Origin: Thermoplasmata archaeon
GTDB lineage: Archaea > Thermoplasmatota > Thermoplasmata > Lutacidiplasmatales > UBA184
DNA length: 64,000 nt
Reading direction: 5' to 3'
Assembly (NCBI GenBank): GCA_021790425.1
Contig: JAJYEA010000005.1
Span: 1-64,000, forward strand
Each line of letters opens with the position of its first letter. Within the stretch, counting starts at the first letter, position 1. Position numbers and translations under genes: made by a program. The notes under the pieces are model-generated. The model ran no database searches and was not told the origin of the DNA. It saw only the letters and a program-made list of their open reading frames with translations. This document shows, piece by piece, positions 43,396 through 52,421 of this stretch.

Positions 43396-44130
43396 GTGTT
43401 CCGACTCCCGCTCGTGGCCGCTGTGGGGTTGATGCTCCTCCTGGCCTCGTACGGGGTGGCCTCTGCCCCTCCCCCTCTGCCCCCGAACGCGGGGGAACAG
43501 TGGGTCAGCCTGGAGGTCCCCGCGGTGGCCCCGGGTGCGTCGGGGTCTCTGGGGATCTCGCTGACGAATCCCCTGAGCGCCAGTGTCTCCTCCGTTAGCT
43601 TCACGATGCAGTTCTATCGTTGGGCCGTGGCCGGGGGGTCCAACGGGACGATCGGGGCCGGGGATGCCTGGGCTCCCCAGTTGTCCTTGGGCGGGCAGAG
43701 CCCGGCGCAACAGGTCGTGTGGTCGGGGACGTCGCTGACCCCCGGAGCGTCCGTGAACGTTCCCGTCACGGTGGACGTGCCTTCTACGGCACCCGCGGGG
43801 TCCTACTTCCTTCGAGACGCCCTGAACTTCACCGAATCCTCGGGCGTCCACTACACGATGCTCTCCCGTGGGTACTTCTCCGCGTCCCTCTGGCAGCGGG
43901 CGACCTTGGCCGCGAACGGGACCCCGATCCTCAACCTCACCCTGCTCAACGTCTCGGGCATCGTCCCCGAGACCACGCTTACCGTCGGCTCCTCGTCCTC
44001 GAACGACTGGATCTGGGTCTTCTTGGGGGCGTCCCTTGGGCTGGCGGCGATAGGCGGCTACTTGTGGGTACGATCCAAGCGGGGCCCGAGGTCGAGCTCC
44101 GGCGCCAAGCCATCCGTCTTGCGGAAGTAG
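43396..44130 (+). CDS. Secreted protein with C-terminal membrane anchor
   Basis: 244 aa from GTG 43396, supported by the TATA spacing. The signal peptide is LPLVAAVGLMLLLASYGVASA. The ectodomain resembles an NPCBM/alpha-galactosidase-type or CARDB-like beta-sandwich in style (SLEVPAVAPGASGSLGISLTNPL, VNVPVTVDVPSTAPAGSYFLRD), though the family is not certain. The helix WIWVFLGASLGLAAIGGYLWV is followed by RSKRGPR. Its last 73 nt overlap the convergent geranylgeranyl reductase gene, so one of the two C-termini may be imprecise. Confidence 0.65.
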   Translation: MFRLPLVAAVGLMLLLASYGVASAPPPLPPNAGEQWVSLEVPAVAPGASGSLGISLTNPLSASVSSVSFTMQFYRWAVAGGSNGTIGAGDAWAPQLSLGGQSPAQQVVWSGTSLTPGASVNVPVTVDVPSTAPAGSYFLRDALNFTESSGVHYTMLSRGYFSASLWQRATLAANGTPILNLTLLNVSGIVPETTLTVGSSSSNDWIWVFLGASLGLAAIGGYLWVRSKRGPRSSSGAKPSVLRK

Positions 44131-45323
44131 GCCGAGAGCGCCTTCGGGAAGAGTCGGACCAGGGACGGGGAGAGACGCAGGAGTTCCCGCGCCGTGACCG
44201 TGGGAAAGTCGATGTCTCCGAACGCGACGATGGCCGAGGTGAGGCGGCTGTCCTGGAGGACCTCGACCAGCCGCTCCAGCTCCGCGTCCGTCAGCCGCAC
44301 GAAGAGCCGACGGAAGTAGAGGGCTCGCTCGAACTCGGTTCCCAGTTCCGCTGTCCACCTCCGCTCGTATTCCTTCAGTCGAACACTGGAAACGTCCTTA
44401 TCCCGGAGCGCCGCGGAGACCACTTCCCCCGCGATCTGGGCGCAGCGCATCCCCGTGAAGATACCCCCTCCGGAAAGCGGCTTCACCTGGGCCGCGGCGT
44501 CTCCTACCAGAAGCCCCCCCTCCGTCGCGGTGGCCGGGAGCATTCCCACGGGGATGCCGCTCACCATCATGTCGATCGGCTGGGGAAGGCTCTTGCCGTA
44601 GCGCCGCTCCATCGTCTTGACCAGCGCACGATACCCGTCGCGGGCGGTCATGTCGGTCCGTGCCTTCATCGCGACACCCACCCGGACGTTGCCATGGCCA
44701 TCCGGGATGGACCAGCCGAAGAAGCCGGGCGCCAACGCGCTTCCGAGATAGATCTCGACCTCCTTGGGGTCAGAATCCGGGAAGGGGATCTCGGTCTCGT
44801 AGGCGGGCAAGAGTTCGATGGGCCGTCGCAGGCGGAGAGACCGCGCAACGGTGCTGGCGACTCCGTCCGCGCCCACGAGTATGCGGCCAGCGACGGTCTC
44901 CTTACCCGAAACGGTGGTGAAGTCGGCCTCCCAACCCCATCCGGGGAGCGTGTGGGTCCGGCGGGCGCGGTCGAACCGCCACCCCGTCTCCACGAGTGTC
45001 CCGGCATGGGCGGCCCGTTCCGCGAGATGGAAGTCCAACCCTTCCCGGGAGATGACGAATGCCCGGGAGGACTCCGTTCCGAAGCGTACGCGCTGGAGGC
45101 TCGGGCTCCAGATCGAGGCCCCCCCCAGCGGGTGCAGGACCATCTGGTCGCTCCCGGCCATCTTCAGGACGCGGGACGAGACCAGCCCGGCGCACTGGAC
45201 CGGGTGGCCGATCTTGTGGTGCTCCTCGGCGAGGAGGACCTTCCAACCGTCCGCGGACAGCGCCCGGGCGATGGTGCTTCCGGCCGGTCCGGCACCTACA
45301 ACGATCGCATCAAAGGTCTGCAT
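44058..45323 (-). CDS. Geranylgeranyl reductase family protein
   Basis: 421 aa. The N-terminal FAD-binding motif is AIVVGAGPAGSTIARAL and the family motif is KIGHPVQCAGLVSSRV. The second FAD-contact region reads GGLLVGDAAAQVKPLSGGGIFTGM. These reductases saturate the isoprenoid chains of archaeal membrane lipids or related prenyl groups; the archaeal context suggests digeranylgeranyl-glycerophospholipid reduction. The start is ATG 45323 (MQTFDAIVVG). The final 25 codons overlap the convergent gene ending at 44130. Confidence 0.88.
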   Translation of the reverse strand: MQTFDAIVVGAGPAGSTIARALSADGWKVLLAEEHHKIGHPVQCAGLVSSRVLKMAGSDQMVLHPLGGASIWSPSLQRVRFGTESSRAFVISREGLDFHLAERAAHAGTLVETGWRFDRARRTHTLPGWGWEADFTTVSGKETVAGRILVGADGVASTVARSLRLRRPIELLPAYETEIPFPDSDPKEVEIYLGSALAPGFFGWSIPDGHGNVRVGVAMKARTDMTARDGYRALVKTMERRYGKSLPQPIDMMVSGIPVGMLPATATEGGLLVGDAAAQVKPLSGGGIFTGMRCAQIAGEVVSAALRDKDVSSVRLKEYERRWTAELGTEFERALYFRRLFVRLTDAELERLVEVLQDSRLTSAIVAFGDIDFPTVTARELLRLSPSLVRLFPKALSAYFRKTDGLAPELDLGPRLDRTHK

Positions 45324-45369
45324 CGCTTTTGCTCACCCCGCCGCGTTCGAACACTTGGTTTACCCAAAT

Positions 45370-45379
45370 TGAGATATAC
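45370..45379 (+). promoter_or_regulatory. TATA-like box
   Basis: TGAGATATAC is about 26 nt upstream of ATG 45401 and only about 14 nt from ATG 45389, so it selects the later start. Confidence 0.5.
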
Positions 45380-45400
45380 CTTCCCTCCATGCGTCACATC

Positions 45401-45832
45401 ATGACTCCCATCAAGGCTTACACCGGCCACATCGTGCTGGGGGACCGCTACAGCTACCGGCATCTCGCTCGGATTTATCCCGAGATTTACAAGAAGGTCG
45501 TGGACGCGGGCTCGACCCCTACGGTTTCGGATGCGCCTTCGATGGTCGAGATCCTGCTGGAAGACGACATGAAGTCCCTGAAGGCCGACAAGAAGCCGGC
45601 CGGCCTGAATAGGTTCGATTCCGGGGGCGTGCGGCTCATCTTCCCCATCCGTGAGGACAAGAAGGTCGAATTCTACGTCAGCAAGCATGCGCGGTGCCCC
45701 GAGGTGGTCGGTCTCACGGAAAGCATCTCCACGACGCTCAAGAAGGCGGGGCTCAAGCACACCACCTTGTACGACCACACGCCGCTCTCCCTCCCGCGCA
45801 GCGGTTTCCCCAACCCGCCGCTCACACCGTAA
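45401..45832 (+). CDS. Conserved-looking hypothetical protein
   Basis: 143 aa from ATG 45401 (MTPIKAYTGHIVLGDRYSY). ATG 45389 would be four residues longer; the track start 45059 overlaps the opposite gene. The protein is soluble and alpha/beta with many charged residues (LEDDMKSLKADKKPAG, IREDKKVEFYVSKH). No domain family is recognised. It is followed after 6 nt by the CPBP protease gene, so the two are probably cotranscribed. Confidence 0.65.
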   Translation: MTPIKAYTGHIVLGDRYSYRHLARIYPEIYKKVVDAGSTPTVSDAPSMVEILLEDDMKSLKADKKPAGLNRFDSGGVRLIFPIREDKKVEFYVSKHARCPEVVGLTESISTTLKKAGLKHTTLYDHTPLSLPRSGFPNPPLTP

Positions 45833-45838
45833 CCGGTT

Positions 45839-46708
45839 TTGGTCGATCGAAGGGTCTGGCTCTACGTCGTGGCAGTTGCTGCCACCGTAGGGGGGGTCCT
45901 CTCCCAGTACGTCATCCCCGACAGTTGGGTGCCCCCGGGGATCGCCGGTCTCGTCTTCGGTCTCTTCCTGGCCTATGGCATCGGCTTCATCGCGTTCTTC
46001 CTGGCGTTCGGGGTACGTCCCCTGCGGAACTTCGCCCGGCGGAACGGCCCCGGGGCCCGCGAGGCGTTCCGGTGGTACGGCATCTTCACCCTCGTCGGCC
46101 TGTTGCTCGCCATCCTCCTGATCATGGCGTTCACCGTCATCGAGCCCCACCGGCTCGCGACGCTGGAGCAGAAGGAGACGCCCGTGATCCAGGCCGGGGC
46201 GAGCAATCCCCTGTTCTACATTATCCTCTCCGTGATCGTGGTGGGCTTCGCGGAGGAGACCATCTTCCGGGGCTACATACTGGGGACGCTCCTCACCTTG
46301 AACGGGACCAAGAACTGGCGGGTCCACGCGGTCTGGACGAGCGTACTGTTCGCGTCGGTCCATCTGTACTATTACCAGACGTACGACGAGGTCTCCCTGA
46401 TCTACTACGCCCAGATCGTGACCCTGGGGGTGGCGTTCGCCTATGCGTACGTGCTTTCGGGGGGCAATATCCTCTTCATCGCCCTCCTGCACGGAGGCTT
46501 CGACGCGGTCAGTTTCCTCAGCCTGGCGGCCGGGGGACAAGACTGGTCGGCCGCCCTCCACTACGTGATCATCCTGCTCGCCGCGATCTGGGCGCTCTAT
46601 CTCTACACCTATCACAAGCAGGAGCGGGACGAATGGGACGGGCATCCGGAAGTGACGGCGGAGCACTGGCCCCCCCAGCCCATCCCGCAAGTGACCCCGT
46701 GGTCCTGA
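45839..46708 (+). CDS. CPBP-family intramembrane metalloprotease
   Basis: 289 aa starting at a TTG, 6 nt after the previous stop. There are about eight hydrophobic segments. The CPBP (CAAX protease and bacteriocin-processing) motifs are present: EETIFRGYI (motif 1, EExxxR), FASVHL (motif 2 His) and LLHGGFDAVSF (motif 3 His/Asp). These are the glutamates and histidines that bind the catalytic zinc in the membrane. The natural substrate in archaea is not known. The C-terminus is a short acidic, Pro-rich cytoplasmic tail. Confidence 0.85.
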   Translation: MVDRRVWLYVVAVAATVGGVLSQYVIPDSWVPPGIAGLVFGLFLAYGIGFIAFFLAFGVRPLRNFARRNGPGAREAFRWYGIFTLVGLLLAILLIMAFTVIEPHRLATLEQKETPVIQAGASNPLFYIILSVIVVGFAEETIFRGYILGTLLTLNGTKNWRVHAVWTSVLFASVHLYYYQTYDEVSLIYYAQIVTLGVAFAYAYVLSGGNILFIALLHGGFDAVSFLSLAAGGQDWSAALHYVIILLAAIWALYLYTYHKQERDEWDGHPEVTAEHWPPQPIPQVTPWS

Positions 46709-46774
46709 GCGCCATGCGGTATCCAGGTTCGACCGAATAGGCTAAGTATTGGTATCGTAACAGCTAACCCCTCC

Positions 46775-46779
46775 GGAGG
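46775..46779 (+). promoter_or_regulatory. Strong Shine-Dalgarno site of the arginine deiminase gene
   Basis: GGAGG lies 6 nt before ATG 46786, and a TATA-like CTAAGTATT is at 46742-46750. In contrast to most genes here, this one clearly has a leadered mRNA. Confidence 0.65.
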
Positions 46780-46785
46780 AACCTC

Positions 46786-48072
46786 ATGGGACGCGCGAAG
46801 GCTACGGCGGAATGGAACCCGCTGCGCCGCGTAGTGGTCCGGCGACCCGGGCTCGAGGCTTTCTTTGGGCTCCTGGACCCTTTCTCCTCCCTCTACGAGC
46901 GTGTCTTCAGCCTGGAGCGTGCCCAACGGGAGCACGACGAGCTCGTCCACACCCTCCGCCGGGGATTCGGGGTGACCGTCCAGTATCTCGACGAGCTGAT
47001 GCTCGAGGCGGCCGGTCGGCACCACGACGTCCTGGACGAGATGGTGCGGATGGCCACCGAATCGATCCTCTTCAACGGCCCGGGGTCCCAGCGGGCCCGG
47101 CGGGAGCTCATCGGGAACCTGCCCCAGATGGACCGCGAGGTCCTCCTCTCGATCATCATGCTCGCCCCTTCCATCTCCTTCATCAAGAAGCGGGGAGCGC
47201 GGAACATCGAGCCGTTCACGACCCTCCGGGTCCCCCTGACGAACCTGTTCTTCATGCGCGACCAGCAGGCGGTCGGGGACAAGGGCATCATCATCTCCCG
47301 GATGGCCAAGCCCCAGCGCCGGCGGGAGACGCAGATCACCTCCTTCGCGTGGCGGGCCATCGGGGAAGCCCCCGTGATGACGGTGTCCCGAGGGACGTTC
47401 GAGGGGGGGGACTTCCTTCCCTGTGGCGACTTCGCTCTGATCGGCACCGGCGACCGGACGAGCCCGGCGGCGGTCCAGGAGATACTGGCCCAGGGGATCT
47501 CCTTCCCCGAGGTGGTCGTGGTCCACCAGCCCCGGCACCCGCTCCTCGGCACGAACGACCCGATGGTCAACATGCATCTCGACACCTACCTCAACTTCCC
47601 CGGGGACGGCCTTGCGGTGGGCTACCCGGAGATGCTCACCGCCGCACGGGCCGAGGTCTACCGGAGGACCTCCGAGGGCCGCTACCGGCGGGTCCGCCAG
47701 ACGCGGCTCCTCCGCTACCTGGAGGAGCAGCGCTTCCGCCTGATCCCCATCACCACGCTCGAACAGATGTGCTACGCGACCAACTTCCTGACCGTGCGGA
47801 ACCGTTCCATCGTGGTCCCCGAGGTGGGCACGAACGCAGAGAAGGTGCTGGCCAACCTGCACCGGGCGGCCGAGGTCAACCCGGCGAAGTACCAGCGGCT
47901 CTTCCAGCGCGCCGTCCAGGATTTCAACGAGCTCCGGTCCACGGGCACGTTCTTCCCCAACAAGAAGGTCGCGCGCGACTTCGGGATCGAGGCGACCCGA
48001 GTCCCGCTCTCGAACATCACTGGGGCCTTCGGGGGAGCGCACTGCCTGACGTCGACCCTAGAACGGGCCTAG
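46786..48072 (+). CDS. arcA: Arginine deiminase
   Basis: 428 aa with the guanidino-group-modifying enzyme (pentein) fold. Motifs are the substrate-binding LTNLFFMRDQ, the FEGGDFL loop, the catalytic MHLDTYLN, and the nucleophilic cysteine near the C-terminus in FGGAHCLTS. It hydrolyses arginine to citrulline and ammonia. Ornithine carbamoyltransferase and carbamate kinase genes, which would complete the ATP-yielding pathway, are not adjacent. A strong ribosome site precedes ATG 46786. Confidence 0.9.
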   Translation: MGRAKATAEWNPLRRVVVRRPGLEAFFGLLDPFSSLYERVFSLERAQREHDELVHTLRRGFGVTVQYLDELMLEAAGRHHDVLDEMVRMATESILFNGPGSQRARRELIGNLPQMDREVLLSIIMLAPSISFIKKRGARNIEPFTTLRVPLTNLFFMRDQQAVGDKGIIISRMAKPQRRRETQITSFAWRAIGEAPVMTVSRGTFEGGDFLPCGDFALIGTGDRTSPAAVQEILAQGISFPEVVVVHQPRHPLLGTNDPMVNMHLDTYLNFPGDGLAVGYPEMLTAARAEVYRRTSEGRYRRVRQTRLLRYLEEQRFRLIPITTLEQMCYATNFLTVRNRSIVVPEVGTNAEKVLANLHRAAEVNPAKYQRLFQRAVQDFNELRSTGTFFPNKKVARDFGIEATRVPLSNITGAFGGAHCLTSTLERA

Positions 48073-48168
48073 GCACGGTCGAGCACCAGGCAACCTGACG
48101 GCGCGCCCCAAGATGGGCGGACCTACCCGTAGCCGGGATGTTCCGCCGGGCCGGCCGCTTCCTGAGTT

Positions 48169-50058
48169 CTACTTCGCCTGGAAGTTGGCGGGCCGCTTCT
48201 CCAGGAAGGCCTTCATCCCCTCCCTGAGGTCCTCGGTGGTGAACGTGTAGGTGGCGAGCTGGCGTTCGAGGAAGAGTCCCTGCTCGAGGGGCACGTCCAT
48301 TCCCCGGGTGATCGCCTCCCGGGCGAGACGAACGGCGATCGGGGCCTTCGAGGCGATCGCGGTCGCGAGCGCCCGGGCCTCCTCCTTCAGCTTCTCCGGG
48401 GGATAGTGGCGGGCCACCAGGCCGAAGTCGTAGGCCTCCTTCGCCTTGACCTGGAGCGCCGCGGTGACCATCATCCGGGCACGGGCCGGTCCGACGACGC
48501 GGGCCAGCCGTTGGGTTCCCCCGAAGCCCGGGATGATCCCCAGACCCACCTCGGGAAGACCCAGGGTGGCCGTGTCCGCCGCGAGGATGAAGTCGGCCGA
48601 CAGGGCGAGCTCGAGCCCGCCTCCCAGGGCATACCCGTCGACGACGGCGATCACGGGCTTTCCGAGGGTCTCGATCGTGCGCATCACGCGGTGGCCGAAG
48701 GTGGTGAAGTCCGCCGCCTCGGCGACGGTCTTTCCCACCATCTCGGAGATGTCCGCGCCGGCCGCGAAGGAGTTGGAGGTGCTGCCCAGCAGCACGACGC
48801 GCACCGCGGGGTCCTCCCGGGCCGCGATCATGGTCCGTTCGATGTCCGCGAGGACACGGGAGTTGAGCGCGTTCATCGCTTCCGGCCGGTCGAGGAGCAC
48901 CCAGGCGATGGGCCCTTCCTTGTCGAGCCGGACCGTGGAGAGGTGCCAGGGCTCGTTCTTGGCCCCGAGCTCCTTCATCTTCACGGCGAGGGGGAATCCC
49001 TCGGACCACCGTCCGTGGATCGCCTCCACCTGCGCGAGCGTGGCGGCCGATCCGGCCGCGTTCATGAGCGCAAAGGGACCGACCTTCCAAGCCAGGCCCG
49101 TGACCGCCCCACGGTCGGTTTCCTCCGCGGTGGTGACGCCCTCTTCGACGAGGCGTGCGGCAATGCCGGTCACGAGCCCCAGCAGCCGTCCCTTGACCGC
49201 TTCCTTGCGGGCCCCGTCGGCCACCCCTTCGAGGAACCACTTCTGCCCGCTGTCGAACTGCTGCTTGAGGAGCGGCGAGGGGGCGTAGAAGGGGCCGAAG
49301 GCGGCGTAGAGCGACGAGATCGCGTGGTAGGCGATGGGGATCCCCGTGGCGTTCATCAGGGCGAACGGTCCCATCTTCGTGCCAAAGAGCTCGTTCGCTG
49401 CGGCTTCGACCTCGGGAATGGTCGCCACCTTCTCCTCGACGATGCGGACCGCCTCGTTGAGGAGGGGGACGAAGAACCGGTTCACGCAGAAGCCTGCCGA
49501 GTCCTGGGTGCGGATCGGCAGCTTGCGGAGGGAGAAGGTGAGCGCGAGGAGGCTCTCGAGGGTGTCGCGGGAGGTCGATGGTCCCGGGATGACCTCGACC
49601 AGCTTGTTGACGGAGGCGGGGAAGAAGAAGTGGAGCCCGGCCGTGCGTTCGGGGTGGGGGAACGTCCCGAAGAGGTGGGCGACCGAGAGGCTGGAGGTGT
49701 TGGTCACCACGATGGCATCGTCGGGGACATGGGCGGCCACCTCGGCAAAGACGGCCTTCTTGACCTTCTCTTCCTCGAAGACGGCCTCGACGACGAGGCG
49801 CGTCCCGGTCACGGCGGTGGCGATGTCCGTCGTGAAGTGGAGGTTCTGGAGGATCCGTTCCTTCTTCTCCTCGGTCAGACGTCCCCGCTTGAGGGACCGC
49901 TGGAGGTTCTCCTGGATGATCCCGCGCCCCCGCTCCAGGTCCTTCTCGGTGAGGTCCCGGACCGTGGTGGGGAAGCCGGCCGTGGCGAGGCTCTGGGCGA
50001 TGCCCGAGCCCATGTTGCCCGCGCCCAGGACGGTGATCTTCTCACCGGGTACGATCAT
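48169..50058 (-). CDS. 3-hydroxyacyl-CoA dehydrogenase / enoyl-CoA hydratase fusion
   Basis: 629 aa. Residues 1-385 are 3-hydroxyacyl-CoA dehydrogenase: NAD-binding VLGAGNMGSGIAQSLA, then HFFFPASVNKLVEVIPG and two tandem C-terminal helical domains. Residues 395-629 are a crotonase domain with NSFAAGADISEM (oxyanion hole), the glutamate in GGGLELAL and the glutamate in GLPEVGLGI, so hydratase activity is expected. HAD first, ECH second is the archaeal order and the reverse of bacterial FadB. It acts in beta-oxidation or crotonyl-CoA/3-hydroxybutyryl-CoA interconversion. It is the last gene of the apgM-trm5-ppsA operon, overlapping ppsA by 4 nt. Confidence 0.92.
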   Translation of the reverse strand: MIVPGEKITVLGAGNMGSGIAQSLATAGFPTTVRDLTEKDLERGRGIIQENLQRSLKRGRLTEEKKERILQNLHFTTDIATAVTGTRLVVEAVFEEEKVKKAVFAEVAAHVPDDAIVVTNTSSLSVAHLFGTFPHPERTAGLHFFFPASVNKLVEVIPGPSTSRDTLESLLALTFSLRKLPIRTQDSAGFCVNRFFVPLLNEAVRIVEEKVATIPEVEAAANELFGTKMGPFALMNATGIPIAYHAISSLYAAFGPFYAPSPLLKQQFDSGQKWFLEGVADGARKEAVKGRLLGLVTGIAARLVEEGVTTAEETDRGAVTGLAWKVGPFALMNAAGSAATLAQVEAIHGRWSEGFPLAVKMKELGAKNEPWHLSTVRLDKEGPIAWVLLDRPEAMNALNSRVLADIERTMIAAREDPAVRVVLLGSTSNSFAAGADISEMVGKTVAEAADFTTFGHRVMRTIETLGKPVIAVVDGYALGGGLELALSADFILAADTATLGLPEVGLGIIPGFGGTQRLARVVGPARARMMVTAALQVKAKEAYDFGLVARHYPPEKLKEEARALATAIASKAPIAVRLAREAITRGMDVPLEQGLFLERQLATYTFTTEDLREGMKAFLEKRPANFQAK

Positions 50059-52421
50059 GGGGACGCTCGCGAGCTCCGGGCGCCGTGCAAGAGGAGCTTC
50101 TGTTCGGCCGCGGCGATCGTCCGGATCGTCGGGACCACGGTGTCGGCGTTCAGGCTGATCGAGTCGATCCCCTGCTCCACCAGGAACTCGGCGATCTCCG
50201 GGTAGACGCTGGGGGCCTGGCCGCAGATCCCCACGGTCCTTCCGGCCTCGTGGGCGTCGTGGATGAGCATCTGGATCGCGCGCTTGACCGCGGGGTCGCG
50301 CTCGTCGAAGTAGCCCATCTTGCCCAGGATGTCCGAATCCCGGTCGGCGCCGAGGACGAGCTGGGTGAGGTCGTTCGAGCCGATGGAGAACCCGTCACAG
50401 TACCGGGAGAACTCCTTGGCGAGGAAGACCGTCGAGGGCACCTCGGCCATGAGGTAGAGCTTCATGTCGCGGCTCCGGCGGAGCCCCTTCTCCTCCATCA
50501 TGTGGGTGATGACGTCGAGCTCCTCGGTGTTCCGGACGAACGGGAGCATCACGTGGGCGTTCCGGAGTCCCCGTTCCGTACGTACCTTGTTGATCGCCTC
50601 CAGTTCGAGGAGGAACGCCTCGCGGTAGACCGGGGAGACGTAGCGGGAGCACCCTCTCCAGCCGATCATCGGGTTCGACTCCTCCGGCTCGAAGGGCTCT
50701 CCCCCGGGCATGCCGCGGTACTCGTTGGTCTTGAAATCACTCGTCCGGATGATCACGGGGCGGGGGTTGAAGGCCTCGCAGACCTTCTCGATCCCCTGGG
50801 CCAGCCGGTCGACCATCTCCTTCCCCTTCCCCTGCTGGATCATCGCGAGCGGGTGCGTCTTCACGTAGCTGGTGAAGAGGAACTCGATCCGGAAGAGCCC
50901 CACTCCCTGCACGGGGAGCGCGGCGTACTCGACCGCCTTCTCGGGGATGGAGACGTTGACGTAGACCCGGGTGGTGGTGACGGGGTGGAAGTGGTGCACG
51001 GCTCCCCCGGAGGATGACTCGGCCTTCTTGGTCCCCTCGCCTTCCTTGGGGGCCAGGACACCGTCGAAGACGATCCCGAGCTTCCCATCGACGGAGACCG
51101 TCTGTCCCTCCCGGAGGGTGCGGGTCGCGTCGCGGGTTCCCACGATGCAGGGGACCCCCATCTCCCGCGAGACGATCGCGGCATGGCAGGTCATCCCGCC
51201 CTCGTCGGTGATGATCGCGGCGGCCTTCGTCATAGCCGGGACCATGTCGGGGGTGGTCATCGAGGTCACGAGGACCTCGGCGGATTGCATCTTCCCCAGG
51301 TCCGCGGCACCCTCGAGCATCCGGACGCGACCGGAGGCATGTCCGGGACTGGCCCCGAGACCGCGGAGGATGATCTTGGCGCCCCCGTCCCCGGTGGACG
51401 CCGAGGCGGGCTTGGGCGATCCGAGCGTGGTGATGGGTCGGGCCTGCACGATGTAGAAGTCGTGGCCCTCCAGGCACCACTCCACGTCCATCGAGCGGCG
51501 GTAGTGCGATTCGATCACGTGGGCGAGCGAGACCAGCTTCAGGAGCTTCGCGTCGTCCAGCTTGGGCGTGTCCCGGAGCTCGCCGGGCACTTCGACGCGG
51601 CTGTTGCCTCCCTCGTCCTTCCGGATGAGCTTGACCCGCTGGGCGGAGATCTTCCGGACGATGACCTGGGAGGTCGCGGGGTCCACGACGTAGTGGTCAG
51701 GGGTGACCTCACCCCCGACGATCAACTCGCCCAGCCCCCATCCGGCCTCGATGATCACGCGCTTCTCGCCGGTGTTGGGGTCGGCCGTGAAGAGGATCCC
51801 CGAGACATCGGAGTTCACCATCTTCTGGATCAGGACCGCGAGCTTCACCGTGCTGTGATCGAACCCCTTCTTCTGGCGGTAGACGATGACCCGCGGGGTG
51901 AAGAGCGAGCTCCAGCAGCGCTTGATGCTCGTCAGGACGTCGGCGGGCGTGCGCACGTTGAGGAAGGTCTCCTGGAGCCCGGCGAAGCTGGCGTCTCCCA
52001 GGTCCTCCGCGGTGGCAGAGGAGCGCACGGCACAGAACTTGACGTCGTTCCGAGCGGCGAAGGTGCGGTAGGACTCGAGGAGCATCGATTCGAGCTCCGG
52101 GGGGAATGGGGTCCGGTCAAAGAGCGCCCGGATGTTGGTGCTGACCGACTCGGCGTTCTCGGCGCCGTTCGAGCCGAGGCGATGGAGCTCGCCCTCGATC
52201 GTCTTCCCGATGCCGGTGAGGCGGACGAACGCATCGTAGGTCTGGGTGGTGATGACGATCCCCGGCGGAATGGGGATGCCGGTCTTGAACAGCTCTCCCA
52301 GCTTGGACGCCTTTCCTCCCGCGAGGGCAAGCTCGCTCTCGTGGAGCTCCTCCAGCGGGACGATCATGCGGTCGTTCGCAGGCAGGTTCTTTCCATCCTG
52401 GGTCGACCCGGACGTGTTCAT
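50055..52421 (-). CDS. ppsA: Phosphoenolpyruvate synthase
   Basis: 788 aa from ATG 52421, overlapping the trm5 stop as ATGA. Domains in order: ATP-grasp N-terminus (ALAGGKASKLGEL, FCAVRSSATAEDLGDASFAG), the swivelling phosphohistidine domain with EGGMTCHAAIVSRE (about residue 430), and the PEP/pyruvate-binding C-terminal domain with GSNDLTQLVLGADRDS and the catalytic cysteine in GICGQAPSVYPE. It converts pyruvate, ATP and water to PEP, AMP and phosphate, the entry to gluconeogenesis. It sits directly downstream of genes that include phosphoglycerate mutase. Confidence 0.94.
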   Translation of the reverse strand: MNTSGSTQDGKNLPANDRMIVPLEELHESELALAGGKASKLGELFKTGIPIPPGIVITTQTYDAFVRLTGIGKTIEGELHRLGSNGAENAESVSTNIRALFDRTPFPPELESMLLESYRTFAARNDVKFCAVRSSATAEDLGDASFAGLQETFLNVRTPADVLTSIKRCWSSLFTPRVIVYRQKKGFDHSTVKLAVLIQKMVNSDVSGILFTADPNTGEKRVIIEAGWGLGELIVGGEVTPDHYVVDPATSQVIVRKISAQRVKLIRKDEGGNSRVEVPGELRDTPKLDDAKLLKLVSLAHVIESHYRRSMDVEWCLEGHDFYIVQARPITTLGSPKPASASTGDGGAKIILRGLGASPGHASGRVRMLEGAADLGKMQSAEVLVTSMTTPDMVPAMTKAAAIITDEGGMTCHAAIVSREMGVPCIVGTRDATRTLREGQTVSVDGKLGIVFDGVLAPKEGEGTKKAESSSGGAVHHFHPVTTTRVYVNVSIPEKAVEYAALPVQGVGLFRIEFLFTSYVKTHPLAMIQQGKGKEMVDRLAQGIEKVCEAFNPRPVIIRTSDFKTNEYRGMPGGEPFEPEESNPMIGWRGCSRYVSPVYREAFLLELEAINKVRTERGLRNAHVMLPFVRNTEELDVITHMMEEKGLRRSRDMKLYLMAEVPSTVFLAKEFSRYCDGFSIGSNDLTQLVLGADRDSDILGKMGYFDERDPAVKRAIQMLIHDAHEAGRTVGICGQAPSVYPEIAEFLVEQGIDSISLNADTVVPTIRTIAAAEQKLLLHGARSSRASP

